The translations under genes were made by a program, and so were the position numbers. From contig LNFD01000333.1 in the NCBI GenBank assembly GCA_001464255.1, forward strand, positions 1 to 17,484: a stretch of 17,484 nt of DNA, written 5' to 3'. This DNA comes from Actinomycetales bacterium Ga0077552. Lineage in GTDB: Bacteria > Actinomycetota > Actinomycetes > Actinomycetales > Microbacteriaceae. This document shows positions 8,852 through 16,671 of this stretch, in pieces. The notes beneath the pieces are model-generated. The model saw only the letters and a list, made by a program, of their open reading frames with translations. It was not told where the DNA came from and did not search any database. Numbering within the stretch: position 1 is the stretch's first letter; every line of letters begins with the position of its first letter.

Positions 8852-10816
8852 ATGTCAGAGACCTCGATCGACAGCCTCCTGCACGAAGACCGCCGATTCC
8901 CACCGAGCCCCGAGTTCGCCGCGGCGGCCGTGGCGCAGCCGCACCTCTACGAGGAGGCACGCGCCGACCGCCTCGGATTCTGGGCCGACCGGGCGCGCGA
9001 ACTGCACTGGCACCGCCCGTTCACGCAGACTCTCGACTGGTCGAACCCGCCCTTCGCGCGCTGGTTCGCCGACGGCGAGCTCAACGTGGCCTACAACTGC
9101 CTCGACCGCCACGTGCTCGCCGGCAACGGCGACCGCGTGGCCCTGCATTGGGAGGGCGAGCCGGGCGACACCCGCAGCCTGACCTACGCCGAGCTCACGC
9201 GCGAGGTCAAGCGCGCGGCGAACATGCTCGCCGGCCTCGGCGTGTCGCGCGGCGACCGCGTCGTGATCTACCTGCCGGTCATCCCCGAGGCCGTCATAGC
9301 GATGCTCGCGGTGGCGCGCCTGGGCGCGATCCACTCGGTCATCTTCGGCGGGTTCAGTGCCGAGAGCATCCGGGCGCGGGTCGAGGATGCCGATGCCTCG
9401 CTCGTCATCACCGCCGACGGCGGCTGGCGCAAGGGCCGGGTGTTCCCGCTCAAGCAGGCCGTCGACTCCGCGCTCGCGGCCGCCGAGTCGAGCGTCGAGC
9501 GCGTGCTCGTCGTGCGCCGGGGTGAGAACGAGGTCGAGTGGACCGAGGGTCGCGACCTGTGGTGGCACGAGCAGCTCGAGGGCGTCTCCGACGAGCACGA
9601 GGCCGAGGGCTTCGACGCCGAGAACCCGCTCTTCATCCTCTACACGAGCGGCACCACCGGCAAGCCCAAGGGCATCCTGCACACGAGCGGCGGCTACCTG
9701 ACGCAGGCGGCTTTCACCCACAAGAACGTGTTCGACCTGCGCCCCGAGACCGATGTCTACTGGTGCACCGCCGATGTCGGCTGGATCACGGGGCACAGCT
9801 ACGTCGTCTACGGGCCGCTCGCGAACGGCGCCACGCAGGTGCTCTACGAGGGCACGCCCGACACCCCGCACCCGGGCCGGTGGTGGGAGCTCATCGAGAA
9901 GTACAAGGTGAGCATCTTCTACACGGCGCCCACGGCCATCCGCTCGTTCATGAAGCTCGGCCGCGAGATCCCGCAGTCGTTCGACCTGTCGAGCCTGCGC
10001 GTGCTCGGCTCGGTGGGTGAGCCCATCAACCCCGAGGCGTGGGTCTGGTACCGCGAGATCATCGGCGGCGGCACGACCCCCATCGTCGACACCTGGTGGC
10101 AGACCGAGACAGGCGCGATCATGATCAGCGCCCTACCCGGCATCACGGTGGCGAAGCCCGGCTCGGCGCAGGTGCCGATCCCCGGCATCAGTGTCGACGT
10201 GCTCGACGAGGCCGGCGTGCACGTGGGCAAGGAGGCGGGCGGGCTGCTCGTCGTGACCGAGCCCTGGCCGAGCATGCTGCGCGGTATCTGGGGCGACCCC
10301 GAGCGGTTCCGCGACACGTACTGGTCGAAGTTCGCCGACGCGCCCAACGGGCCGCTCTACTTCGCGGGCGACGGCGCCCACCTCGACGGCGACGGCGACG
10401 TGCAGCTGCTGGGCCGCGTCGACGACGTCATGAACGTGTCGGGCCACCGCCTCTCGACCATGGAGATCGAGTCGGCCCTCGTATCGCACCCGATCGTCGC
10501 CGAGGCGGCCGTCGTGGGCGCGAGCGACGACACGACGGGTCAGGCGGTCGTCGCCTTCGTCATCCTGCGCGCCAAGAAGGCCGCCTCGGTCACGGCGACC
10601 GAGGCGAGCGTCATGCTGCGGGCGCACGTCACCGAGCAGATCGGCGCGATCGCCCGGCCGCGCGAGATCTTCGTCGTCGCCGAGCTGCCCAAGACTCGCT
10701 CGGGCAAGATCATGCGGCGGCTGCTGCAAGACATCGCCGAGGGTCGCGAGATCGGCGACACCACGACGCTCACCGACGTGAACGTGGTGCAGTCGATCCG
10801 CGGCACGGTCGACTGA
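8852..10816 (+). CDS. acs: Acetyl-coenzyme A synthetase (AMP-forming)
   Basis: 654 aa from the ATG at 8852 (two residues more from 8846), the usual length. It converts acetate, ATP and CoA to acetyl-CoA through acetyl-AMP, allowing growth on or scavenging of acetate. Motifs: the N-terminal ACS block FARWFADGELNVAYNCLDRH, P-loop YTSGTTGKPKG near 265, WWQTETGAIM near 416, AGDGAHLDGDGDVQLLGRVD near 505-525, and VSGHRLSTMEIESAL. The catalytic Lys of PKTRSGKIMRR is at about residue 619, the site that is reversibly acetylated in Acs proteins. The Trp before QTETG is conserved for acetate selectivity. It is transcribed alone: two palindromes lie upstream and a strong terminator follows within 25 nt. 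Confidence 0.97.
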   Translation: MSETSIDSLLHEDRRFPPSPEFAAAAVAQPHLYEEARADRLGFWADRARELHWHRPFTQTLDWSNPPFARWFADGELNVAYNCLDRHVLAGNGDRVALHWEGEPGDTRSLTYAELTREVKRAANMLAGLGVSRGDRVVIYLPVIPEAVIAMLAVARLGAIHSVIFGGFSAESIRARVEDADASLVITADGGWRKGRVFPLKQAVDSALAAAESSVERVLVVRRGENEVEWTEGRDLWWHEQLEGVSDEHEAEGFDAENPLFILYTSGTTGKPKGILHTSGGYLTQAAFTHKNVFDLRPETDVYWCTADVGWITGHSYVVYGPLANGATQVLYEGTPDTPHPGRWWELIEKYKVSIFYTAPTAIRSFMKLGREIPQSFDLSSLRVLGSVGEPINPEAWVWYREIIGGGTTPIVDTWWQTETGAIMISALPGITVAKPGSAQVPIPGISVDVLDEAGVHVGKEAGGLLVVTEPWPSMLRGIWGDPERFRDTYWSKFADAPNGPLYFAGDGAHLDGDGDVQLLGRVDDVMNVSGHRLSTMEIESALVSHPIVAEAAVVGASDDTTGQAVVAFVILRAKKAASVTATEASVMLRAHVTEQIGAIARPREIFVVAELPKTRSGKIMRRLLQDIAEGREIGDTTTLTDVNVVQSIRGTVD

Positions 10817-10840
10817 CCCCCGCCCCGCTTCTCGTACCGG

Positions 10841-10882
10841 AACGGACACCTCGCACGCGTCGAACCGTGCGAGGTGTCCGTT
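10841..10882. terminator. Strong bidirectional terminator between acs and the RidA-like gene
   Basis: A 17-bp perfect stem, AACGGACACCTCGCACG (10841-10857) with its complement at 10866-10882, and an 8-nt loop. It extends by one G-U and one G-C pair, and a short T run sits at 10881-10883. It lies 24 nt after the acs stop and 64 nt from the converging RidA-like stop, so it can serve both genes. Nothing else is seen in this gap. Confidence 0.85.
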
Positions 10883-10946
10883 TCCGTGAGAGGCACGAGC
10901 GGCGCGGCGCCGGCGCCAGAACGACCGCGCGGCCGCCCGACGCGCG

Positions 10947-11408
10947 CTAGGCGAACTCGAGGATGAGCTCGACCTCGACGGGAGCATCCAGCGGCAGCAC
11001 CGCGACGCCGACAGCACTGCGCGCGTGCGCGCCGGCCTCGCCGAAGATCTCGCCGAGCACGGTCGACGCGCCGTTCGCGACGGCCGGCTGCCCGGTGAAG
11101 TCGGGCGGCGAGGCGACGAAGACGACCACCTTGACGACGCGCGTGACGCGGTCGAGCGAGCCGATGACGCTCTGCGCCGCGGCGAGGGCGTTGAGCACCG
11201 CGATGCGCGCGTAGCCGACCGCGTCGTCGGGCGCGACCTCGGCGCCGACCTTGCCGGTCGCCGGCAGCGCACCGTCGACGAACGGCAACTGGCCGGCCGT
11301 GAAGACGAGGTTGCCGCTCGTGACGGCGGGCACGTAGGCGGCGACGGGCTTCGTCACCGAGGGGATGCTGATGCCGAGCTCGGCGAGGCGAGCCTCGATG
11401 GCGCTCAT
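10947..11408 (-). CDS. RidA/YjgF/YER057c/UK114 family protein
   Basis: 153 aa. Family members form trimers that hydrolyse reactive enamine/imine intermediates, although many subfamilies have no proven substrate. Visible: GISIPSVTKPVAAYVPAVTS, SGNLVFTAGQLPF, ARIAVLNALAAAQSVIGSLD, VVKVVVFVASPPDF, and GAHARSAVGVAVLPLDAPVE with Arg130, at the position of the active-site Arg of canonical RidA. The N-terminal segment before SGNLVFTAGQ is longer than in E. coli RidA, as in the actinobacterial Rv3678c-like group. The ATG start lies in an ATGA overlap with the DUF4177 gene, so the two are co-translated. Confidence 0.88.
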   Translation of the reverse strand: MSAIEARLAELGISIPSVTKPVAAYVPAVTSGNLVFTAGQLPFVDGALPATGKVGAEVAPDDAVGYARIAVLNALAAAQSVIGSLDRVTRVVKVVVFVASPPDFTGQPAVANGASTVLGEIFGEAGAHARSAVGVAVLPLDAPVEVELILEFA

Positions 11409-11569
11409 GCCGTCACCCCCGCGATCGGACGCTTGAAGTAGGCCACGAGCCCGCCCTCGGGCCCGGTCACGACCTGCACGAGCTCCCAGCCCTCCGAGCC
11501 CCAGTTGTTGAGGATCGCCTGCGTCGTGTGGATCATGAGCGGAGTCGTGAGGTACTCCCATTGCGTCAT
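11405..11569 (-). CDS. Small DUF4177 protein
   Basis: 54 aa, read directly from the minus strand: MTQWEYLTTPLMIHTTQAIL, then NNWGSEGWELVQVVTGPEGG, then LVAYFKRPIAGVTA. The pattern WEY...LN.WG.EGWELV...GLVAY.KR is that of DUF4177, small predicted alpha/beta proteins of unknown role. In actinobacteria this gene commonly precedes the RidA-like gene (Rv3678A/Rv3678c in M. tuberculosis). Its TGA overlaps the RidA-like ATG. It is divergent from ponA with only 51 nt between start codons, so both promoters must overlap. Confidence 0.88.
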   Translation of the reverse strand: MTQWEYLTTPLMIHTTQAILNNWGSEGWELVQVVTGPEGGLVAYFKRPIAGVTA

Positions 11570-11620
11570 TGAGGTGTCCATTCAGCGTCGTCATAAGCCA
11601 GGTGGCGTACCGTTAAGCAT

Positions 11621-14206
11621 ATGTCTGCCCAGAATCAGAAGGCCTCCGGCTCGACCGCGACCGGAGTGATCGGCGCCATCGGCGGGATGCTCGGCCTCAG
11701 CGCCCTCGCCGGCGTGCTCGTGACCGTCATGGTCACACCCGCCCTCGCCGTGACCGGCATGGCCGCGAGCAACACCATCGGCATCTTCGAGGGTCTGCCC
11801 GAGTACATCAAGATCAACGAGCAGTCGCAGCGCAACGTGCTGTACGCCCAGAACACGGCGAACCCCGCCGACGGCTACAGGGCCATCGCGACCGTCTACG
11901 CGGAGAACCGCGAGGAGGTCGCGTGGGACGACGTCTCGCAGTACCTCAAAGACGCCACGGTCGCCGGGGAGGACCGCCGCTTCTACGAGCACAACGGCGT
12001 CGACGTGCAGTCGATCGTGCGCGCGGGTATCGGCAACCTCACCTCGGGCGGCATCGAGTCGGGCGCCTCGACGCTCACGATGCAGCTCGTCAAGAACATC
12101 TTCATCACGGAGGCCCTCAAGGCCGACACGATCGAGGAGCGCGACGACCTCATCGCGCAGGCGCAGGAGCAGAGCCTCGAGCGCAAGCTCAAGGAGGCCA
12201 AGCTCGCCATCGGCCTCGAGAAGGAGTACACCAAGGACGAGATCCTTCTGGCGTACCTCAACATCGCGGGCTTCGGCGGCAACACCTACGGCATCCAGGC
12301 CGCCGCGCAGCAGTACTTCGGCGTCCCGGCCTCCGACGTCACGATCGCGCAGGCCGCGAGCCTCATCGCGATCGTGCAGCAGCCGGGTGCGCGCTCGCTC
12401 GGCAGCCCCGACAACTACGAGGCCAACCAGAGCCGCCGCGACGTCATCCTCAACTCGATGCTCGCGGAGGGCTTCATCACCGCCTCCGAGCACGAGGAGG
12501 CCATCAACACCCCGGTCGACGAGAACTTCGTCTCGATCAATCCGCCGCAGAGCGGCTGCTACGCGGCGAACCCCTACGCCAAGTTCTTCTGCGACTTCGT
12601 CATCAAGAGCGTGGGCGACTTCGAGACCCTGGGCGAGACAGTCGAAGAGCGCGAGACCGCCTGGAAGCTCGGCGGCTACGACGTCTACACGACCCTCAAC
12701 CTCTCGGCGCAGACCGCCACGCAAGACCAGGTTTGGGCGACCGTGCCCGCGACCGACGGCCGGATCGACGTGGGCTCGGCCGCGGTCTCGATCGAATCGA
12801 ACACCGGCCGCGTCCTGACGATGGCGCAGAACCGAACCTTCGACGATCGCAGTGTCGAGGCCGGCGGCGGTGCCCCCGGCACGACGGCGATCAACTACGC
12901 GACCGATCGCCCCTACGGCGGCTCGAGCGGCTTCCAGGTCGGCTCGACCTACAAGATCTTCACCCTCATCGAGTGGCTCGAGCAGAACCGCGGCCTCAAC
13001 GAGGTCGTCGACGCGACGCGCACCCAGGTTAATCAAGCGGGGTTCACCGACACCTGCGCCGACGGCGGCGGACCATGGGGCAACACATGGCGCATTCGCA
13101 ACTTTAGTCCGTCGGCCCCCGCCCTGACCGCGTTCGACGCGACCCTGCAGTCGGTCAATACGGCCTTCGCCTCGATGGCCGAGCAGCTCGATCTGTGCGA
13201 GATCCGCAAGACGGCCGAAGAAATGGGTGTGCATCGGGCGGACGGCGACCCGCTCAAGACCAACCCAGCCGCCATCCTCGGGACAAACGAGATCGCCCCG
13301 CTTACGATGGCAGCCGCGTACGCCGCGATCGCCAGCGGCGGCATCTACTGCGAGCCCATCATCGTCGATCGCTTCGTCGACCGCGACGGCAACGAGCTCG
13401 AAGGGCAGCAGGTCGACTGCAAGCGCGCGATCTCCGCCGAGGTGGCCGCTGCAGCCGCCGCTCCCATGGCGCGAATGTTCGACCTGGGTACCGCTCGCTC
13501 CGCCCGTGTCGGTGACGGCGTACCCATGATCGCCAAGACGGGCACGACCGACGCGGCCGTCGACACCTGGATCGTCGGCGGCACCTCGCGAGTGACCACG
13601 GCGTCGTTCGTCGGCAATGTCACCGGCAAGGTGACGATCAACGTGCTCCCGAGCGGAACGCTCATGAGGCACTTCGTGTTCCGGGCAGCGCACACCGTCC
13701 TCAACGCGCAATACGGCGGCGATGCCTTCCCGGCGCCCCCCGCTCGCCTGCAGACCGGCTCCGGCGTGATCCTCCCCGACGTCGCAGGGCAGACGCTCGA
13801 GCAGGCCAAGTCGCTGCTCGAGGGCCTCGGCTTCCGGTTCGAGCAGGGCGCTGCGGTCGACTCCGACCTTGAGGCGGGCCTCATCGTCTCGGCCTCGCCG
13901 GCACCCGGCACGCTGCTCGCCAAGGGCACGACCGTTACCGTCACGACGAGCCTCGGCAACCTCGTGCGGGTGCCCGACGTCGTCTCGCCGGGTGTCGACT
14001 ACGGCGACGCCGTCGACATCCTCGAAGACGCCGGGTTCACGAATATCAGCCAGACGTGCGTCGAGTACCCGCCGAGCCCCAGCCCGAGCCCCGGGCCCGG
14101 ACCGGGTCCGCAGCCTGATCGTGTGACCGCGCAGAATCCCGCTGCCGGAACCCCGATCCGGTACGAGACGAACATCACTCTGACGGTCTCGAAGACCAAC
14201 TGCTGA
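11621..14206 (+). CDS. ponA: Bifunctional penicillin-binding protein (transglycosylase/transpeptidase) with PASTA domains
   Basis: 861 aa class A PBP that polymerises and cross-links peptidoglycan outside the membrane. One transmembrane helix lies at about 15-47. The GT51 domain has VAGEDRRFYEHNGVD (catalytic Glu117) and GASTLTMQLVKN (148-159). The transpeptidase domain has GSTYK (nucleophile Ser442, Lys445), SVN (511-513) and KTG (639-641). Two PASTA domains follow (about 715-777 and 780-857), separated near the end by a PSPSPSPGPGPGP linker, and the protein ends in Cys. It corresponds to PonA2 (Rv3682) of M. tuberculosis. No clear ribosome site precedes the ATG. TACCGT at 11608-11613, 7 nt before the ATG, may be the -10 of a leaderless transcript. 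The stop overlaps the next start by 1 nt (TGATG). Confidence 0.95.
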   Translation: MSAQNQKASGSTATGVIGAIGGMLGLSALAGVLVTVMVTPALAVTGMAASNTIGIFEGLPEYIKINEQSQRNVLYAQNTANPADGYRAIATVYAENREEVAWDDVSQYLKDATVAGEDRRFYEHNGVDVQSIVRAGIGNLTSGGIESGASTLTMQLVKNIFITEALKADTIEERDDLIAQAQEQSLERKLKEAKLAIGLEKEYTKDEILLAYLNIAGFGGNTYGIQAAAQQYFGVPASDVTIAQAASLIAIVQQPGARSLGSPDNYEANQSRRDVILNSMLAEGFITASEHEEAINTPVDENFVSINPPQSGCYAANPYAKFFCDFVIKSVGDFETLGETVEERETAWKLGGYDVYTTLNLSAQTATQDQVWATVPATDGRIDVGSAAVSIESNTGRVLTMAQNRTFDDRSVEAGGGAPGTTAINYATDRPYGGSSGFQVGSTYKIFTLIEWLEQNRGLNEVVDATRTQVNQAGFTDTCADGGGPWGNTWRIRNFSPSAPALTAFDATLQSVNTAFASMAEQLDLCEIRKTAEEMGVHRADGDPLKTNPAAILGTNEIAPLTMAAAYAAIASGGIYCEPIIVDRFVDRDGNELEGQQVDCKRAISAEVAAAAAAPMARMFDLGTARSARVGDGVPMIAKTGTTDAAVDTWIVGGTSRVTTASFVGNVTGKVTINVLPSGTLMRHFVFRAAHTVLNAQYGGDAFPAPPARLQTGSGVILPDVAGQTLEQAKSLLEGLGFRFEQGAAVDSDLEAGLIVSASPAPGTLLAKGTTVTVTTSLGNLVRVPDVVSPGVDYGDAVDILEDAGFTNISQTCVEYPPSPSPSPGPGPGPQPDRVTAQNPAAGTPIRYETNITLTVSKTNC

Positions 14207-15156
14207 TGCCCCCATCAGCACGTATCGCGGCCGCCGCATCCCTCGGGATCGCGGCGGCCGTGGCCGTCTACGCCGTCGCTGTCGAGCGCCGCGCCTACCG
14301 GGTGCGCCGCGAGGTGGTACCCGTGCTCGCCCCCGGCGCCGATCCGATCCGCGTGCTGCACCTGAGCGACCTGCACCTCGCGCCGTGGCAGCACGAGAAG
14401 GTCGAGTGGGTGCGCTCGCTCGCCGCTCTCAAGCCCGACCTCATCATCGACACGGGCGACAACCTCGGTCACGGGGATGCCCTGCCCGCGCTCGTCGAGG
14501 CGCTCATGCCCTTCGACGGCGTGCCCGGGGTCTTCGTGCACGGGTCGAACGACTACTTCGCGCCGACCCCGAAGAACCCGCTGCGGTACCTCATGGGGCC
14601 GTCGAAGGGCGAGACCGAGACGGCGGTGCGACTCGACACCGAGGGGCTCGAGGCCCTGCTGCACGGGCGGCTCGGTTGGCACTCGCTCAACAACGCCGTC
14701 GCGCAGCTCACGATCAACGGCTCGATCCTCGAGTTCATGGGCACGGCCGACGCCCACCGCGGCTGGGACCGCCTCGATCGCCTGCCCGGTCTCGTGGATG
14801 CGCTTCGCGAGCTCGACGTCGACGACACCGACGACCCGGCCGTCATGATCGGCGTCACGCACGCGCCCTACCAGCGCGTGCTCAACGCCTTCACGACGCA
14901 GCGCGCCGACATCATCTTCGCGGGCCACACGCACGGCGGTCAGGTGTGCCTGCCAGGGGGCGGCGCCATCATCACCAATTGCGATCTGCCGCGCGACCGG
15001 GCGCGGGGGCTCTCGGTCTGGAACCACGCCCACCACGCCTCGTACCTGAACGTCTCGGCCGGCATCGGCACCTCGATCTACGCTCCCGTGCGCGTGGCCT
15101 GCCCGCCGGAGGCCGTGCTCGTGACACTCGTGGGCGACGACATCGGCTATTCTTGA
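14206..15156 (+). CDS. Membrane-anchored calcineurin-like metallophosphoesterase
   Basis: 316 aa. One N-terminal hydrophobic helix (about 6-26) should anchor it. The metal-binding motifs are in order: DLH (Asp55, His57), GDN (Gly84-Asp85-Asn86), GSND in place of GNHD (113-116), THAP (His219) and GHTH (240-243). These are the residues that bind two metal ions in this superfamily. The replacement of GNH[DE] by GSND keeps the metal-binding Asn. The family includes YkuE/YaeI-like phosphodiesterases; the substrate is unknown. It is fused by a TGATG junction to ponA, a pairing seen in mycobacteria as Rv3682/Rv3683, so a role in cell-envelope metabolism or its control is a reasonable inference. Confidence 0.92.
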   Translation: MPPSARIAAAASLGIAAAVAVYAVAVERRAYRVRREVVPVLAPGADPIRVLHLSDLHLAPWQHEKVEWVRSLAALKPDLIIDTGDNLGHGDALPALVEALMPFDGVPGVFVHGSNDYFAPTPKNPLRYLMGPSKGETETAVRLDTEGLEALLHGRLGWHSLNNAVAQLTINGSILEFMGTADAHRGWDRLDRLPGLVDALRELDVDDTDDPAVMIGVTHAPYQRVLNAFTTQRADIIFAGHTHGGQVCLPGGGAIITNCDLPRDRARGLSVWNHAHHASYLNVSAGIGTSIYAPVRVACPPEAVLVTLVGDDIGYS

Positions 15157-15162
15157 CGGGTT

Positions 15163-15180
15163 GCCCCGGTTCGCCGGGGC
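15163..15180 (+). terminator. Hairpin with TTCG tetraloop between the phosphoesterase gene and tRNA-Pro
   Basis: GCCCCGG-TTCG-CCGGGGC, a perfect 7-bp stem closed by a UUCG loop. It starts 7 nt after the phosphoesterase stop and ends 5 nt before the tRNA. It may end the ponA operon or mark the 5' processing of a joint transcript. No U-tract follows. Confidence 0.55.
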
Positions 15181-15185
15181 GGCAC

Positions 15186-15259
15186 CGGGGTATGGCGCAG
15201 CTTGGTAGCGCGCGTCGTTCGGGACGACGAGGCCGCAGGTTCAAATCCTGTTACCCCGA
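15186..15259 (+). tRNA. tRNA-Pro (anticodon CGG)
   Basis: 74 nt fold into a complete cloverleaf. The acceptor stem is CGGGGTA (15186-15192) with TACCCCG (15252-15258) and discriminator A at 15259. The D-arm holds GCGC...GCGC, the anticodon stem CGTCG/CGACG encloses loop TTCGGGA with anticodon CGG at 15220-15222, and the T-loop is GTTCAAATC with CAGG/CCTG pairing. It decodes CCG, a frequent proline codon in this GC-rich DNA. CCA is not encoded. No promoter is clear within the 29 nt after the upstream gene; TATTCT (15148-15153) is a weak -10 candidate. Confidence 0.95.
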
Positions 15260-15269
15260 CTCGAAACAG

Positions 15270-15306
15270 AACGGGCCGTTCGATCTTCATGATCGGGCGG
15301 CCCGTT
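15270..15306. terminator. Terminator between tRNA-Pro and tdk
   Basis: AACGGGCCG (15270-15278) pairs with CGGCCCGTT (15298-15306). An inner 5-bp CGATC/GATCG stem is separated by a TT/GG internal loop and closed by a 5-nt loop. It sits 10 nt after the tRNA and 16 nt from the converging tdk stop, so it can serve both directions. Confidence 0.8.
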
Positions 15307-15322
15307 GTCGTCGTCGAGATCC

Positions 15323-16009
15323 TTAGCTGAAGTCGGCGTCGGGGCCGAGCGCTCCGACCTCGAGCGGGTCGACCGCGTCGAGGGGAACGGGAGCCCGCCA
15401 TCCCGAGGCCAGATTGTCACCCGACTCGTCGAGGTAGCACGCGGCGCACAGCGACTCGTACGTCACATCGACCCCGTCGATCGCGACCTGATCGCCGTCG
15501 AAGACGAAGACCCCGTCGACCGAGCGGCCGTTGAAGATCGCCTTGCGGCCGCAGCGGCAGATGGTCTTGAGCTCTTCGAGCGAGTGCGCGATCTCGAGCA
15601 GGCGGCGGCTGCCGGGGAAGGCGACGGTCTGGAAGTCGGTGCGGATGCCGTAGGCGATCACGGGCACGTCCTCCCGCACGGCGATGCGGAGGAGGTCGTC
15701 GACCTGCTGCATCGTGAGGAACTGCGCTTCGTCGACGAGCAGGCAGGCGACGTCGTGGCCCGTCGTGCGCAGGATGCCCGCGCGGTGCGCCTGGAAGCGC
15801 GAGTACACGTCGTCGGCGGCATCGATCGTGAAGTCGACCGGGCGGGTGACCCCGAGGCGCGAGACGATCGTCTGATCGCCCTTCGTGTCGATGCGCGGCT
15901 TCGCGAGCACGACGGTCTGGCCGCGCTCCTCGTAGTTGTACGCGGCCTGCAGCAGCGAGGTGCTCTTGCCGCTGTTCATCGCGCCGTATCGGAAGTAGAG
16001 CTTGGCCAT
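15323..16009 (-). CDS. tdk: Thymidine kinase (TK1-type, type II)
   Basis: 228 aa from the ATG at 16009. It phosphorylates salvaged thymidine to dTMP. The P-loop is GAMNSGKST (9-17), the DEAQF motif has catalytic Glu94, and zinc ligands are visible as CRCG (Cys151, Cys153) and CAAC (Cys188, Cys191). The lasso/substrate segment is near GDQVAIDGVDVTYESL. Upstream frame extension is a shadow of the regulator gene. Its start shares one base with the regulator stop (TAATG), so it is translationally coupled to the two-component-like genes. The product dTMP is the substrate of Tmk encoded at 1864-2484. Confidence 0.95.
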   Translation of the reverse strand: MAKLYFRYGAMNSGKSTSLLQAAYNYEERGQTVVLAKPRIDTKGDQTIVSRLGVTRPVDFTIDAADDVYSRFQAHRAGILRTTGHDVACLLVDEAQFLTMQQVDDLLRIAVREDVPVIAYGIRTDFQTVAFPGSRRLLEIAHSLEELKTICRCGRKAIFNGRSVDGVFVFDGDQVAIDGVDVTYESLCAACYLDESGDNLASGWRAPVPLDAVDPLEVGALGPDADFS

Positions 16010-16671
16010 TACTGCAGGTGTCCGTCTTCTGCCGCTCGTCGGATGAGGTCGGCCTTGGTGCTCGCCGGGCGCCCTGCCCGGGAGTACTTCTCGCGCACGC
16101 GCCGCAGATAGGTCTTCGCGGTCTCGTACTGCACGTTCATCTGGCTCGCGACCTCGGCCATGCTGTAACCGCTCGCATACAGGGCGAGCGCCTCGCGCTC
16201 GCTCGTCGAGAGCTTGGGCCGGGCCGGATGCTGCGCCCCCTTGGGCAGGGGCCGCCAGTCGCGCACGGGCTCGCCCGTCGACTCCATGCCCATGACGCGG
16301 CGCGCGGTCTCCATGACCTCGCCGAGGGGCATGGCCTTGGAGAGGAAGGCCGAGGCCCCCGCGTCGAAGGCGCGGTCGCGGGCCTCGACGGTGTCGAGGC
16401 TCGTGAGCACGATGACCTTCGCACCGGCGGCACGGCAGGTGCGCACCCGGGCCTCGATCGAGACGGGCTCCTGCAGCTGGAAGTCGAGCAGCACGAGGTC
16501 GGTCGGGAACTGGTCGCTCTGCACGAGCTCGAACCACGTGGGCGCGGTGAGCACGAGGTCGAAGTCGAGCGCGTGCGCGGCGATCCACGAGGAGAGGCTG
16601 TCGAGCAGCAGCTCGTGATCGTCGAGGATCGCCAACCGCACCCGGGATCCCGTGCGCGCGTCAGTATCCAT
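16009..16671 (-). CDS. LuxR/NarL-family response regulator
   Basis: 220 aa from the ATG at 16671; a TTG at 16677 would add two residues and has no better ribosome site. The N-terminal receiver domain has an acidic pair (Asp17, Asp18 in LAILDDHE), phospho-acceptor Asp63 (VLLDFQ), Thr90 (VLTSLD) and Lys112 (FLSKAMP), so all key phosphorylation residues are kept. The C-terminal LuxR helix-turn-helix covers about 153-210: LSTSEREALALYASGYSMAE, VASQMNVQYETAKTYLRRVR. It is a DNA-binding transcription factor with unknown targets. It overlaps the kinase-like gene by 11 nt and tdk by 1 nt, so all three are probably co-expressed. The linker contains PLPKGAQHPARPK. Confidence 0.92.
   Translation of the reverse strand: MDTDARTGSRVRLAILDDHELLLDSLSSWIAAHALDFDLVLTAPTWFELVQSDQFPTDLVLLDFQLQEPVSIEARVRTCRAAGAKVIVLTSLDTVEARDRAFDAGASAFLSKAMPLGEVMETARRVMGMESTGEPVRDWRPLPKGAQHPARPKLSTSEREALALYASGYSMAEVASQMNVQYETAKTYLRRVREKYSRAGRPASTKADLIRRAAEDGHLQ

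Noticed and set aside
11591..14239. 882-aa minus-strand ORF opposite ponA
   Set aside because: ponA on the plus strand has all PBP motifs; the antisense frame has biased composition and no recognisable domain.
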